Part shown: positions 40,850 through 50,927 of the stretch, in pieces
Layout of the letters: each line of letters begins with the position of its first letter
Numbering within the stretch: the first letter of the stretch is position 1
NCBI GenBank assembly: GCA_949128115.1
Contig: OX421966.1
Location: forward strand, 46,931,416-46,995,415
From: Anaspis maculata
Taxonomy: Eukaryota > Arthropoda > Insecta > Coleoptera > Scraptiidae
Direction of reading: 5' to 3'
DNA: 64,000 nucleotides
The notes under the pieces: generated by a model
Seen by the model: the letters and a program-made list of their open reading frames with translations, nothing else
Told to the model about the DNA's origin: nothing
Databases searched by the model: none
Made by a program: the position numbers and the translations under genes

Positions 40850-42530
40850 CCACAACAGGAGAAAATCATCTGTGTTTTAATTCTTGATCCACGTTCTCTT
40901 TTGTTTTAGAGAATTTTTTTGCAGGAATGGAATCCAAGCGGCTATCGGCAGGGCTGACCAAGTTCAGGTCTTGGCCATACATTTTTTCGTATCGTTTCTT
41001 TATTCTTTCTGTTTTCTTTCAACGTCTTATGTTTGTAAATAAATCACCACAACAGGAGAATATCATCTGTGTTTTATTTCCTGATCCAAGTTTTCTTTTG
41101 TTTCAGAGAATTTTTTTTGCAGGAATGGAATCCAAGCGGCTATCGGCAGGGCGGACTAAGTTCAGGTCTTGGCCATACATTTTGTCGTATCGTTTCTTCA
41201 TCCTTCCTGTTTTTTTTCAAACGTCTTATGTTTGTAAATGAATCACCACAACAGGAGAAAATCATCTGTGTTTCAATTCTTGATTCAAGTTTTCTTTTGT
41301 TTTAGAGAATTTTTTTTGCAGGAATGTATTCCAAGCGGCTATCGGGAGGGCTGACCAAGTTCAGGTCTTGGCCATACATTTTGTCGTATCGTTTCTCCAT
41401 TCTTTCTGTTTTTTTAAAACGTCTAATGTTTGTAAATAAATCACCACAACAGGAGAATATCATCTGTGTTTTATTTCTTGATCCAAGTTTTTTTTTGTTT
41501 TAGAGAATTTTTTTGCAGGAATGGAATCCAAGCGGCTACCAGCAGGGCTGACGAAGTTCAGGTCCTGGCCATACATTTTGTCGTATCGTTTCTTTATTCT
41601 TTCTGTTTTTCCAAAACGTCTTATGTTTGTAAATAAATCACCACAACAGGAGAAAATCATCTGTGTTTTGATTCTTGATCCACGTTTTCTTTTGTTTTAG
41701 AGAATTTTTTTCAGGAATGGAATCCAAGCGGCTATTGGCAGGGCTGACCAAGTTCAGGTCTTGGCCATACATTTTTTCCTTTCGTTTCTTTATTATTTCT
41801 GTTTTTTTCAACGTCTTATGTTTGTAAATAAATCACCACAACAGGAGAATATCATCTGTGTTTCATTTCTTGATCCAAGTTTTCTTTTGTTTTAGAGAAT
41901 TTTTTTTTGCAGGAATGTAATCCAAGCGGCTATCGGCAGGGCTGACCAAGTTCAGGTCTTGGCCATACATTTTTTCGTATCGTTTCTTTATTCTTTCTGT
42001 TTTTTTTTCAACGTCTTGTGTTTGTAAATAAATCACCACAACAGGAGAAAATCATCTGTGTTTTAATTCTTGATTCAAGTTTTTTTTTGTTTTAGAGAAT
42101 TTTTTTTGCAGGAATGTATTCCAAGCGGCTATCGGCAGGGCTGACGACGTTCGGGTATTGGCCATACATTTTGTCGTATCGTTTCTCTAGTCTTTCTCTT
42201 TTTTTAAAACGTCTTATGTTTGTAAATAAATCACCACAACAGGAGAATATCATCTGTGTTCTATTTCTTGATCCAAGTTTTCTTTTGTTTTAGTGATTTT
42301 TTTTGCAGGAATGGAATCCAAGCGGTTATCGGCAGGGCTGACGAAGTTCAGGTCTTGGCCATACATTTTGTCGTATCGTTTCTCCATTCTTTCTGTTTTT
42401 TTTAAACGTCTTATGTTTGTAAATAAATCACCACAACAGGAGAAAATCATCTGTTTAATTCTTGATTCAAGTTTTCTTTTGTTTTAGAGAATTTTTTCTG
42501 CAGGAATGTAATCCAAGCGGCTATCGGCAA
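40850..42530 (+). repeat. Segment related to 8,590-9,870 with two extra monomers
   Basis: From about 40,850 this segment follows 8,590-9,380 with a shift of 32,263 bp, including the rare variants 'gggcggactaag' and 'catccttcctg'. After about 41,640 the shift becomes about 32,657 bp, meaning two additional monomers (about 41,640-42,030) sit in this copy. The rest, including 'gacgacgttcgggtattgg', then matches 9,356-9,870. Confidence 0.65.
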
Positions 42531-43599
42531 GGCTGACCAAGTTCAGGTCTTGGCCATACATTTTTTCGTATCGTTTCTTTATTCTTTCTGTTTTTTTTTT
42601 CAACGTCTTATGTTTGTAAATAAATCACCACAACAGGAGAATATCATCTGAGTTTTATTTCCTGATCCAAGTTTTCTTTTGTTTTAGAGATTTTTATTGC
42701 AGGAATGGAATCTAAGCGGCTATCGGCAGGGCTGACTAAGTTCAGGTCTTGGCCATACATTTTTTCGTATCGTTTCTTTATTCTTCCTGTTTTTTTTTCA
42801 ACGTCTTATGTTTGTTAATAAATCACCACAACAGGAGAATATCATCTGTGTTTTATTTCTTGATCCAAGTTTTCTTTTGTTTTAGAGAATTTTTTTTGCA
42901 GGGATGTACTCCAAGCGGCTATCGGCAGGGCTGACCAAGTTAAGGTTTTGGCCATGCATTTTTTCGTATCGTTTTTTTATCCTTTCTGTTTTTTTTCTCA
43001 ATGTCTTATGTTTTTAAATAGATCACCACAACAGGAGATTATCATCTGTGTTTTATTTCTTGATCCAAGTTTTCTTTTGTTCCAGAGATTTTTTTTGCAG
43101 GAATGGAATCCAAGCGGCTATCGGCAGGGCTGACGAAGTTCAGGTCTTGGCCATACATTTTGTCGTGTCGTTTTTTTATTCTTTCTGTTTTTTCAAAACG
43201 TCTTATGTTTGTAAATTAATCACCACAACAGGAGAATATCATCTGTGTTTTGATTTTTGATTCAAGTTTCCTTTTGTTTTAGAGAATTTTTTTTGCAGGA
43301 ATGTATTCCAAGCGGCTATCGGAAGGGCTGACCAAGTTCAGGTCTTGGCCATACATTTTTTCGTTTCGTTTCTTTATTCTTTCTGTTTTTTTCAACGTCT
43401 TATGTTTGTAAACAAATCACCTCAACAGGAGAATATCATCTGTGTTTTATTTCTTGATCCAAGTTTTCTTCTGTTTTAGAGATTTTTTTTTTTGCAGGAA
43501 TGTAATCCAAGCGGCTATCGGCAGGGCTGACCAAGTTCAGGTCTTGGCCATACATTTTTCCGTATCGTTTCTTTATTCTTTCTGTTTTTTTTTCAACGT

Positions 43600-44433
43600 C
43601 TTATGTTTGTAAATAAGTCACCACAACAGGAGAATATATCTGTGTTTTATTTCTTGATCAAAGTTCTCTTTTGTTTTAGAGATTTTTTTTGCAGGAATGG
43701 AATCCAAGCGGTTATCGGCAGGGCTGACGAAGTTCAGGTCTTGGCCATACATTTTGACGTATCGTTTCTCCATTCTTTCTGTATTTTTTAAACGTCTTAT
43801 GTTTGTAAATAAATCACCACAACAGGAGAAAATCATCTGTGTTTTAATTCTTGATGCAAGTTTTCTTTTGTTTCAGAGAATTTTTTTTGCAGGAATGAAA
43901 TCCAAGCGGCTATCGTCAGGGCTGACTAAGTTCAGGTCTTGGCCATACATTTTGTCGTATCGTTTCTTCATTCTTTCTGTTTTTTTGAAACGTCTCATGT
44001 TTGTAAATAAATCACCACAACAGGAGAAAATCATCTGTGTTTTAATTCTTGATGCAAGTTTTCTTTTGTTCGAGAGATTTTTTTTTGCAGGAATGAAATC
44101 CAAGCGGCTAACGGCAGAGCTGACGACGTTCAAATCTTGCCCATACATTTTGTCGTATCGTTTCTTTATTCTTTCTGTTTTTTTAAAACGTCTTATGTTT
44201 GCGTCTTACGTTAACGTCTTATGATGATAGATCGCCACAACAGGAGAATATCATCTGTGTTTCAATTCTTAATCCAAGTTTTCTTTTGTTTTAGAGAAAT
44301 TTCTTCGCAGGAATTAAAGTCCAGCGGCTTATGGCAGGGCTGACTACTTTCAGGTCTTGACCATCCATTTTGTCGTATCGTCTCTTTCTTCCTTTTTTTT
44401 TCCCAAAGGAGCACATGTTTGTAAATAAATCAC
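43600..44433 (+). repeat. Degenerate right edge of the satellite array
   Basis: The last four or so monomers diverge increasingly from the array consensus: 'ggctatcgtcagggctgac', 'ggctaacggcagagctgac', a short duplication of 'cgtcttacgtt' near 44,206-44,220, and a strongly altered last unit with 'aattaaagtccagcggctta' near 44,315. The final recognisable piece is 'atgtttgtaaataaatcac' at 44,415-44,433, after which the sequence is unique. Edge monomers are expected to diverge because unequal exchange rarely homogenises them. Confidence 0.8.
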
Positions 44434-45038
44434 ATTCAATCATCCAATTCTCTACAACTTTGTCAGTCACATTCTTTGGATATCTCTTGTCGATCTCGCA
44501 GCATTCAAGGAGGAAGGGCAAGCCGGCAGTCTTTCCACTCCACTGGACCGGCGCGCATCTTTGTCCACGAATAATGGCTAAACTAAAAAAGTTTAATGTA
44601 TGCTCTCAGGGACTTTTTTGTAGATTATTGAATTGTCTCCAACTTTGTTCCTGACAGTTTTTACACATCCCACCGTTCTCTCATAGTTTCAGAAGAAAGG
44701 CCGCGGAGCAGGTTTCTCCATCTTCTCAATTTTTTTCCATGGTTCCTGGGATGGCTGGAAATGAAACTTTGGTTTTTCGTGCTCAGTTTTTCATTCTCTA
44801 CATTGCTATATTTTTTTCATCGAGTCCCTAATGAGTTCCACGTTAAATCCTTATTTTACTGGACTACATCCCCAAAGGTTCGTAAACAAAAAAAAAACGT
44901 GAGTGCGTGACCATAGTCACCCTCGGAAGAAGTGAAACTTCTATAGATATGAATCAACCAGCAAACAACGTTCGAAGAGGTGTTCTTTTCGTACTCCCGC
45001 TCCGCTCCCTAACGGTTTGTATCATCTTGTTTTTCTCA

Positions 45039-45065
45039 TTATTTATTTATTTATTTATTTATTTA
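45039..45065. repeat. (ATTT)n microsatellite
   Basis: About six to seven tandem ATTT units, then 'aattg'. Simple-sequence repeat. Confidence 0.9.
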
Positions 45066-45133
45066 ATTGTCTTATTTTACGCATTCAGCTATAAGCTGCT
45101 CTACCATGCAACCTCGGGGACAGCACAAAATGT

Positions 45134-45152
45134 CCATCCATCCATCCATCCA
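45134..45152. repeat. (CATC)n microsatellite
   Basis: About four to five tandem CATC units. Confidence 0.85.
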
Positions 45153-45162
45153 ATTATCAATC

Positions 45163-45188
45163 TTATTATTATTGTTATTATTATTATG
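45163..45188. repeat. (ATT)n microsatellite
   Basis: Interrupted ATT trinucleotide run with one G interruption. Confidence 0.85.
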
Positions 45189-45417
45189 AATCACTCAAAG
45201 GGCAGAATACTTTCGACATGATTTTTTCACGATTAGACTTTTTTTGTTTCTTTTCTCGCTGCGCTCGGCGCTCAAACTCCCATTCTCCGTCACATGGAGT
45301 CTCACTCTAACCCCTAATACAATAAATATCTATTTTCATCAATAATATTTTCCACAAATAATTATGCGAATTTGAAATCGTGACGGATCTTCTCACTGTA
45401 CGATTTTCCCCGTTATA

Positions 45418-46079
45418 CAGGGTGTCCCGAAATTAGGCCGCAATATTTCGCCTGCGTGTTCTACGCCCAAAAATAGGAAGAAATGTTCCAAACAACATGG
45501 CTCTAAAAATCCTTCCTAAGGGAGCTACAGCGCCTTAAAGGTGGAAACTGGTAGAAGGTTTTTTCTACGTATCTCCGAAACTAGCCGAGATAAAATAACG
45601 CAATTTGGTGTGACGTCGACATGTTCGACTGCCAACCCGATGTTGTGAACAGCATTGCCAAATTTCTATGAGAAGTGCCCCAAAGAGAGGGGGTGTGGGG
45701 TAAATGTAACCCTAACTTTTTTGTGCATGACTTTATTCAAATTTTGACAAATGAACTTGAATGGACAGAGCCTTCTGCATAAAAAAGGTCCTCTTGTCTC
45801 ATTTCGATAGGTCGCACCGTTCTCGAGATAAATCACTTTAAAGGAAACGTTGCCTGAAATTCCCGGAATCAAAGCTGAATACTCGAGTGCCGCAATCAGA
45901 CGCAATATCCCAACAGTGCGTTCTAGGACTAAAAATAGGAAGAACTCTTCAACAAACCCGGGTCATAAATGCGCCCTGAGGAAGCTAGAGCCCCCTAAAA
46001 AAAGGAATGTGGCCTGAATATCTCCGTAACTTGCCGAGATCAAATGACGAAATTTGTTATGGAGTCGTGGTGTTAAGAG
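45418..46079 (+). repeat. Left terminal inverted repeat of the 2.8-kb transposon
   Basis: 662 bp pairing with 47,587-48,245. Small differences include 'aaaaatccttcc' on the left versus the complement of 'ggaagcattttt' on the right. The inner end is 'gttaagag' at 46,072-46,079. Confidence 0.92.
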
Positions 46080-46083
46080 GTGG

Positions 46084-46145
46084 TGAATATGAATTATCTG
46101 CAAGTTCTCGATGAGTATACCGTTCCATTTCCAATTACAGAATAT
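46084..46145 (-). repeat. Inverted copy of the transposase 5' end
   Basis: About 60 bp just inside the left TIR is the reverse complement of 46,328-46,388, the stretch spanning the transposase start ATG and its first codons. Identity is about 90% by eye. It makes a second, internal hairpin in the element. Confidence 0.85.
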
Positions 46146-46344
46146 CAGCCAATTACTATTTTGAAAAAAAAAGCGATCTGTTCTTGCATCGAGCAATTTT
46201 GTCCCTTTTCTGATATGACTGATGTGAAAAAGTAAAACAGTTGCCTACTTAAAAACAACCTGATAAGTTCTTTCTTTTGCGTTTGACCTACCAGTTGAGG
46301 TCAGGTCGACTCTTTTACTGGAAGGCTAAATTCTGTAATTGAAA

Positions 46345-47350
46345 ATGGAAGGGTATACTCATCGAGAACTTGCAGATATTCATTTTATTTATGGGTTCTG
46401 CAACGGAAGTGCGTTGGCTGCAGTTCAAGAGTACCGCAGGCGTTTTCCTCAACGCCGAGTACCGGATCGTGGGGTGTTTGTAAGCGTTCACAGGAACCTA
46501 GTGGATAACGGTAGTTTCCGGAGAGCTCGAGAGCAAGGCAGGCCAGATGGTCATGATGTAGGGAACATCTTAAATCTCTTCGAAGAAGATCCCCGAAGAA
46601 GCATTCGGACCGGCCAGAATTGCCAATGTACCTCGGACAATAGTAATTACAATTCAGGCACCTTATGCAACAATTCCTATGATCACAAATTTTCCTTTTA
46701 GGTAGGAAGAACAGTAAGGAGACAGAACCTCCATGCATACCATTTCCATTGGGTCCAAAATTTGAAACAAGGAGATTTTCTTCCAAGGGTGCATTTTTGT
46801 CAGTGGATTGTCGACCATCCAAACATTGTCCCAAACATTTTGTGGAGCGATGAATGCATGTTCTCAAGAGACGGCACATTTAGTATCCATAATAAACCAC
46901 TTTTGGTCAGACTAAAATCCGCACGTGATACGCCGCACTCATTTCCAAGAGAAATTTGCCATCAATTTATGGGCCGGCATTGTCGGAGATCAATTAATTG
47001 GTCCAACTGAGCTTCCACCACGTCTGAATTCACATCTAAACTTCCTACAGAATCAGCTAGATGATCTACTGGACGATGTACCACTGAACACCCGTTTAGC
47101 GATGTACTTTCAGCATGACGGAGCCCCTGCTCATTACGGACGTAATGTCAGAAATTGGCTTGATGAACGGTTTCCTAGGAGGTGGATATGGAGAGGTGGT
47201 CCCAGACCCTGGCCACCTCGATCACCCGACCTAAATCCCCTCGACTATTATTGTTGGGGACGAATGAAGGACCTCGTCTATGCCGTTGAAGTCAATTCTC
47301 GAGAGGTTCTGCAGCAGAGAATCAATCTAGCCAACAACGAAATTCGGTAG
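46345..47350 (+). pseudogene. DUF4817-type Tc1/mariner transposase, frameshifted
   Basis: The family protein would bind the TIRs and cut and paste the element. From the ATG at 46,345 the first frame encodes a helix-turn-helix region with ELADIHFIYGFCNGSAL and EYRRRFPQRRVPDR, resembling the DUF4817 domain of arthropod transposases. Downstream are the catalytic motifs WSDECMF (near 46,840), HDGAPAHY (near 47,115) and PPRSPDLNPLDYYCWG (near 47,215-47,265). I count 41 residues between the second catalytic D and the D of LDYY, fitting a DD41D arrangement (rosa/Visitor-like; family assignment is inference). Breaks: a one-base shift near 46,605-46,620; a stop TAG at 46,699 that may instead close a 59-bp intron (GT at 46,643, 'ttttccttttag' to 46,701); a second shift near 46,885-46,910; and a TAA at 46,913-46,915 where the family usually has an acidic residue. 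It ends with TAG at 47,348-47,350. Confidence 0.88.
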
Positions 47351-47454
47351 CAACCGTTCGAAATTTCGCGTTCTTCCCGGGCAATCAGGCGACGATCGGT
47401 TCTTTGCATTGAACAAAACGGAAATTTGTTCGAACAATTACTGTAAACTTTGCA

Positions 47455-47460
47455 AATAAA
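47455..47460 (+). terminator. Candidate poly(A) signal of the transposase
   Basis: AATAAA 105 bp after the transposase stop codon and before the right TIR, in the position expected for 3'-end processing. Confidence 0.4.
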
Positions 47461-47586
47461 TCTCTTTTCCACCAAAGTACATCATGAAAGTTCTCACAAT
47501 TTGCTAAAAATGATTACCCCAAGGCTCCCCTGCTTTGGACGCCCCTAATGGAAATTTGGGAATTGTGTTGAAAGATTCAGCTTGAG

Positions 47587-48245
47587 CTCTTAACACCACG
47601 ACTCCATACCAAATTTCGTCATTTGATCTCGGCAAGTTACGGAGATATTCAGGCCACGTTCCTTTTTTTAGGGGCTCTAGCTCCCTCAGGACGCATTTAT
47701 GACCCGGGTTTGTTGGAAAGTTCTTCCTATTTTTAGTCCTAGAAAGCACTGTTGGGATATTGCGTTTGATTGCGGCACTCGACTATTCAGCTTTATTTCG
47801 GGGAATTTCAGGCAACGTTTCCTTTAAAGTAATTTATCTCGAGAACGGTGCGTCCTATCGAAATGAGACAAGAGGACCTTTTTTATGCAGAAGACTCTGT
47901 CCATTCAAGTTCTCTTGTCAAAATTTGAATAAAGTCATGCACAAAAAAGTTAAGAGTTACATTTACCCCACACCCCCTCTCTTTGGGGCTCCTCATAGAA
48001 ATTTGGCAATGCTGTTCACAACATCAGGTTGGCAGTCGAACATGTCGACGTCACACCAAATTGCGTTATTTTATCTCGGCTAGTTTCGGAGATATGTAGA
48101 AAAAACCTTCTACCGGTTTCCACCTTTAAGGCGCTGTAGCTCCCTTAGGAAGCATTTTTAGAGCCATGTTGTTGAAAACATTTCTTTCTATTTTTGGACG
48201 TAGAACACGCAGGCGAAATATTGCGGCCTAATTTCGGGACATCTG
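47587..48245 (-). repeat. Right terminal inverted repeat of the 2.8-kb transposon
   Basis: 659 bp, complementary to 45,418-46,079. The tip is followed by the TA target site at 48,246-48,247. Confidence 0.92.
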
Positions 48246-48247
48246 TA

Positions 48248-48939
48248 TTACAGCACGGTGGGAACTATGTTCTGGCAGGCACAGCATGGCAATCTAATAA
48301 TCTCCAGAAAGTATAAGAATGTCGTTTGGAAAACTCGATCCGGTATTAATTTTAATTGAGAAAATATCAAATACATGGGTATTTACATAAGTATGTAGGT
48401 AGGTACCTCGTGAATGTGATTTGAGGTAACTACGTGGTTATCTAGAGTTCCTACGATATTTATTATCTTCTCCAATCAAAATAAGGCCGTAGGTTAAATT
48501 GAAATATGTATTGACAGAATTGATATGAGTATTTCCAGTTATGTGCTCGCCACCGTACTTATATTTAGAATGTCACATTTAATTGAGGTGAAATCAAACC
48601 ATTAAAAAATTAACAGAGAATAATGTCAAAAATCAATTTCCGAACATAAAAATTTGATTATCAAACCAGTATAATATCATCGCTATACAATCAGCTGACA
48701 TCTAGAACATTGAGCAACTGTTTCAGCCTCAATTGTCGAAAATCTTTTTCCCCTCTGGGCTTTAATCATCCACCCCTGCTCTCCTGCTTAATAGGTACAT
48801 AGGTACCTGAAAGTTGTGTCTACATTTGGGTGTGCGGCATTCGATTTTATTTTTGAATTGTAAACGTCCGGAAGAATATACCCAGGGCCGGGTCTGGCCT
48901 ATTTGCCGCCTGCGTGCCACCGAAAAATTGCTGCCCCCC
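48248..48939. other. Intergenic, no gene seen
   Basis: AT-rich sequence with a 'gtaggtaggtacc' motif near 48,393 and again a 'aggtacataggtacc' motif near 48,793. No coding signal. Confidence 0.6.
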
Positions 48940-49192
48940 TCACTGTCTGTTTTTAGCACGTTGAATGTCATCAATATTTCAGATGTGGAACATCCTTTTT
49001 GCAAGTCTAAGCCCCTGAATATGGTAGAACTTTATTTTCCGTGGAAGGAGGAGCCCCCTGGAAGTTTACTTGTCAAACGCAATCAGAGGTAAAGCCCAGG
49101 CATAGCACAAGCACAACAAGTAAACTTCCAGGGGGCTCCCCCTTCCACGGAAAATATTGATGAAATTCAACGTGCCAAAAACAAACAGTGAC
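48940..49192. repeat. Inverted repeat with unequal arms
   Basis: The left arm (about 48,940-49,074) pairs with the right arm (about 49,117-49,192) through 'cactgtctgttttta', 'gcacgttgaat', 'ttttccgtggaagga' and 'gccccctggaagtttactt'. The left arm carries about 55 bp more than the right between the two paired blocks. The loop is about 42 bp. It is probably a foldback remnant of a non-autonomous element; the family is unknown. Confidence 0.8.
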
Positions 49193-49485
49193 TAGCGTTT
49201 TGGGTTGTTTTTAAATTCAGGTTATCCGGAACGGTTGTAGGAACAATTGTGCTCAATGTCAACCATCCATTCATTAGAAGTGATTAAATCTTTCGAGAAA
49301 ATAGGGTAAATCTGTTACATTCCATACAAAAACTCATATCTTCTGTGTAAGACCTCCAATCTCGGTAATTCCAAAACAGTTTCGAAACAATGCATAACAC
49401 TTCATGATTTTCACATTGGAATTTGAAAAAAAAATATTTGCAAATGGAGGTTCGATGAAGTTGTCGCAATTTTTCACTTTTTTAC

Positions 49486-49498
49486 ATATCACCCTGTA
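49486..49498. repeat. Orphan mariner-type tip
   Basis: 'atatcaccctg' followed by TA. The reverse complement reads TA-CAGGGTGATAT, like the outer end of a TIR with its TA target site. No partner tip was found nearby. Confidence 0.35.
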
Positions 49499-50779
49499 TT
49501 AATGTTACATGCAGTTTCTTGATATTCACAATCACAGGATCTGATGAGGATAGATTAGGCTAGTAAACGCAACAAACAGAATAAAAATCACTCTCGGCAT
49601 CAAAAGTTATTCGCCGTCAAAGTCAAGCCATTTTTTTGGTGGCGACAACTTCATTGTGGAGCAGTTCATTTACATATTTAGAATTTTACAACCTATTTAC
49701 AATAAATAAATAAATAGGTAGGTATGTTCCTATGTTCCAAACCGCAATAATTACAAAATGGATGAGATGACATTTATGCCTTCGATACCATTGATGGCCA
49801 CTCAACCAACTTTACCGTTGATAAAGTGAATAGTTAGTCTGGGGGAACAATAAACTATAATGTATTTAAAACAGTCATGATGGAGATGATCGAGGAAATG
49901 ATACAAAATGTAATATTTAGCAGTCGATCTGATCAGCGGAAAAATTGTGTGCTCAAGATCTTTGATCTTATCTAGTTTTCAAAAGGAGTGTCATACTAGC
50001 TGATCTCAGGTGATCATAATGCCAAAATGCCATATATTTCCTAAATAATCGAGTGGTGTAGAAAGTATGGTGGAAGGGTAAAAATGATTCGAATTTCCAT
50101 GATCTACATCACTGGAAAAATTACAATTTAGAATAAACTAGTAAGGAACCTTCTGTCTGATCATTCTGAAGTATATTTTCAAGAAAAAAGAACCCTGTGA
50201 TGTGTTTGATATAATAGGAGCGAATACAAAGAAACAGTCGCAAGAAATAATATTTTTACAAATATCTCGAAAACGACTTGAAATTTGGAGAAACACTTCG
50301 AGAACTTCTGATGGGGCTTCAATTGAGGAATAATTGCCTTTTTCTATTTTTTACATAATATCCACAATATTTTTCTAGCAAAATGGAAAAGTTTGATTTT
50401 TACAAAAAAACGTCATCATTTCAGTTCAAATAATTTTTTTCGCAAATTTTCTGTTCCGTTTCTTAAACTAAGCAATGGCTCACCGTGATACAAAAACAAA
50501 ATTGAAAAATGTCAAATACTTTCAAAAAGAAAAAAAAATGACGCCACAAAAAATTGAAGAATTAAAATCAAAATCAAAATCTTCCTTGGTCCCCCTTCTA
50601 AAAACCTTTGAAATGCTTTTAGGAGTCCACACACCAAATTTCACACTTTTGTCACAATTATTAGAGCCATTTTTATAGAATTTTGCTTATACCGCTAGGA
50701 CTATACCACATACATACATCAAATCTGGTTGCTGGTCAAACGATCCATAAGTTAGATACGGCAGGAAAATGATTTTAAA

Positions 50780-50794
50780 CAGTCAAATTCAACA
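50780..50794. repeat. Orphan mariner-type tip
   Basis: 'ttcaacaccctg' followed by TA, the same kind of end as the previous one. The preceding 500 bp has the A-rich 'atatctcgaaaacg' style common in MITE interiors. No left end was identified. Confidence 0.35.
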
Positions 50795-50927
50795 CCCTGT
50801 ATATTTTCAAGAAAGCATTTTTTCAGGGCATGGTCATGAATTTCATATATTTTCAAACTTCATTTTTGACGGAATCAGGAGGGAGTTTCATAGAGGGAAT
50901 CACATCAAGTTTGTAAAATAACCAGTC

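Larger units (their letters stand above)
1..44433 (+). repeat. Satellite DNA array, about 198-bp monomer
   Basis: About 224 head-to-tail copies of one AT-rich monomer, all in the same orientation, run from the left edge of the window to about 44,433. Spacing of the recurring tttgtaaataaatcacc segment measured at 847, 1,044, 1,241 and 1,440 is 197, 197 and 199 bp. Each monomer carries, in order, a 'gtaaataaatcaccacaaca' block, a 'tcatctgtgttttatttc' block, a pyrimidine-rich stretch ending in 'ttttgcaggaatg', a more GC-rich core 'aagcggctatcggcaggg', a 'caggtcttggccataca' block, and a T-rich tail ending in 'caacgtcttatg'. Length differences come mainly from the T-runs. No inverted monomer or foreign insertion was seen. 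Satellites like this usually sit in centromeric, pericentromeric or subtelomeric heterochromatin; which applies here cannot be told. ORFs up to 192 codons occur on both strands but change frame with T-run length and share no conserved start or stop, so I regard the array as non-coding. Confidence 0.97.
44434..45417. other. Unique flank, no gene seen
   Basis: Single-copy AT-rich sequence between the satellite and the first transposon. It contains three microsatellites (listed separately) and a short A-run near 44,890. ORFs here are short and start at non-ATG codons or within low-complexity sequence. I see nothing that supports a gene. Confidence 0.6.
45418..48245 (+). mobile_element. Tc1/mariner-superfamily DNA transposon with 660-bp TIRs (defective)
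   Basis: A 2,828-bp element bounded by TA dinucleotides at 45,416-45,417 and 48,246-48,247, the target-site duplication expected for this superfamily. The left tip reads CAGGGTGTCCCGAAATTAGG and the right tip, reverse-complemented, CAGATGTCCCGAAATTAGG. The inverted repeats run 662 bp (45,418-46,079) and 659 bp (47,587-48,245) with high identity, far longer than the roughly 30-bp repeats of classic mariners. Between them lies a + strand transposase gene (46,345-47,350) with frameshifts and a stop codon, so the copy cannot make its own transposase. The well-matched TIRs suggest a fairly recent insertion or correction between arms. It lies about 1 kb from the end of the satellite array. Confidence 0.92.

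Noticed and set aside
1..44433. CRISPR-like array of direct repeats
   Set aside because: There are no spacers; the whole 198-bp unit is repeated, and the setting is eukaryotic.
1..44433. CENP-B box in the monomer
   Set aside because: The 'ttcgtatcg' stretch does not satisfy the required A and CGGG positions of the box on either strand.
1..44433. GGAAT satellite motif ('aggaatggaatcc')
   Set aside because: It occurs once per monomer rather than as tandem pentamers, so similarity to vertebrate GGAAT satellites is likely chance.
1..44433. Internal pol III promoter in each monomer ('gttcaggtcttgg' as a B box)
   Set aside because: The match to GGTTCGANNCC is poor and there is no convincing A box at the right distance.
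1..44433. Tandem non-coding RNA genes such as 5S rRNA or snRNA repeats
   Set aside because: I recognised no 5S, U-snRNA or histone sequence in the monomer.
46385..46879. 164-codon minus-strand ORF over the transposase
   Set aside because: It is the antisense shadow of the transposase region, without recognisable domains.
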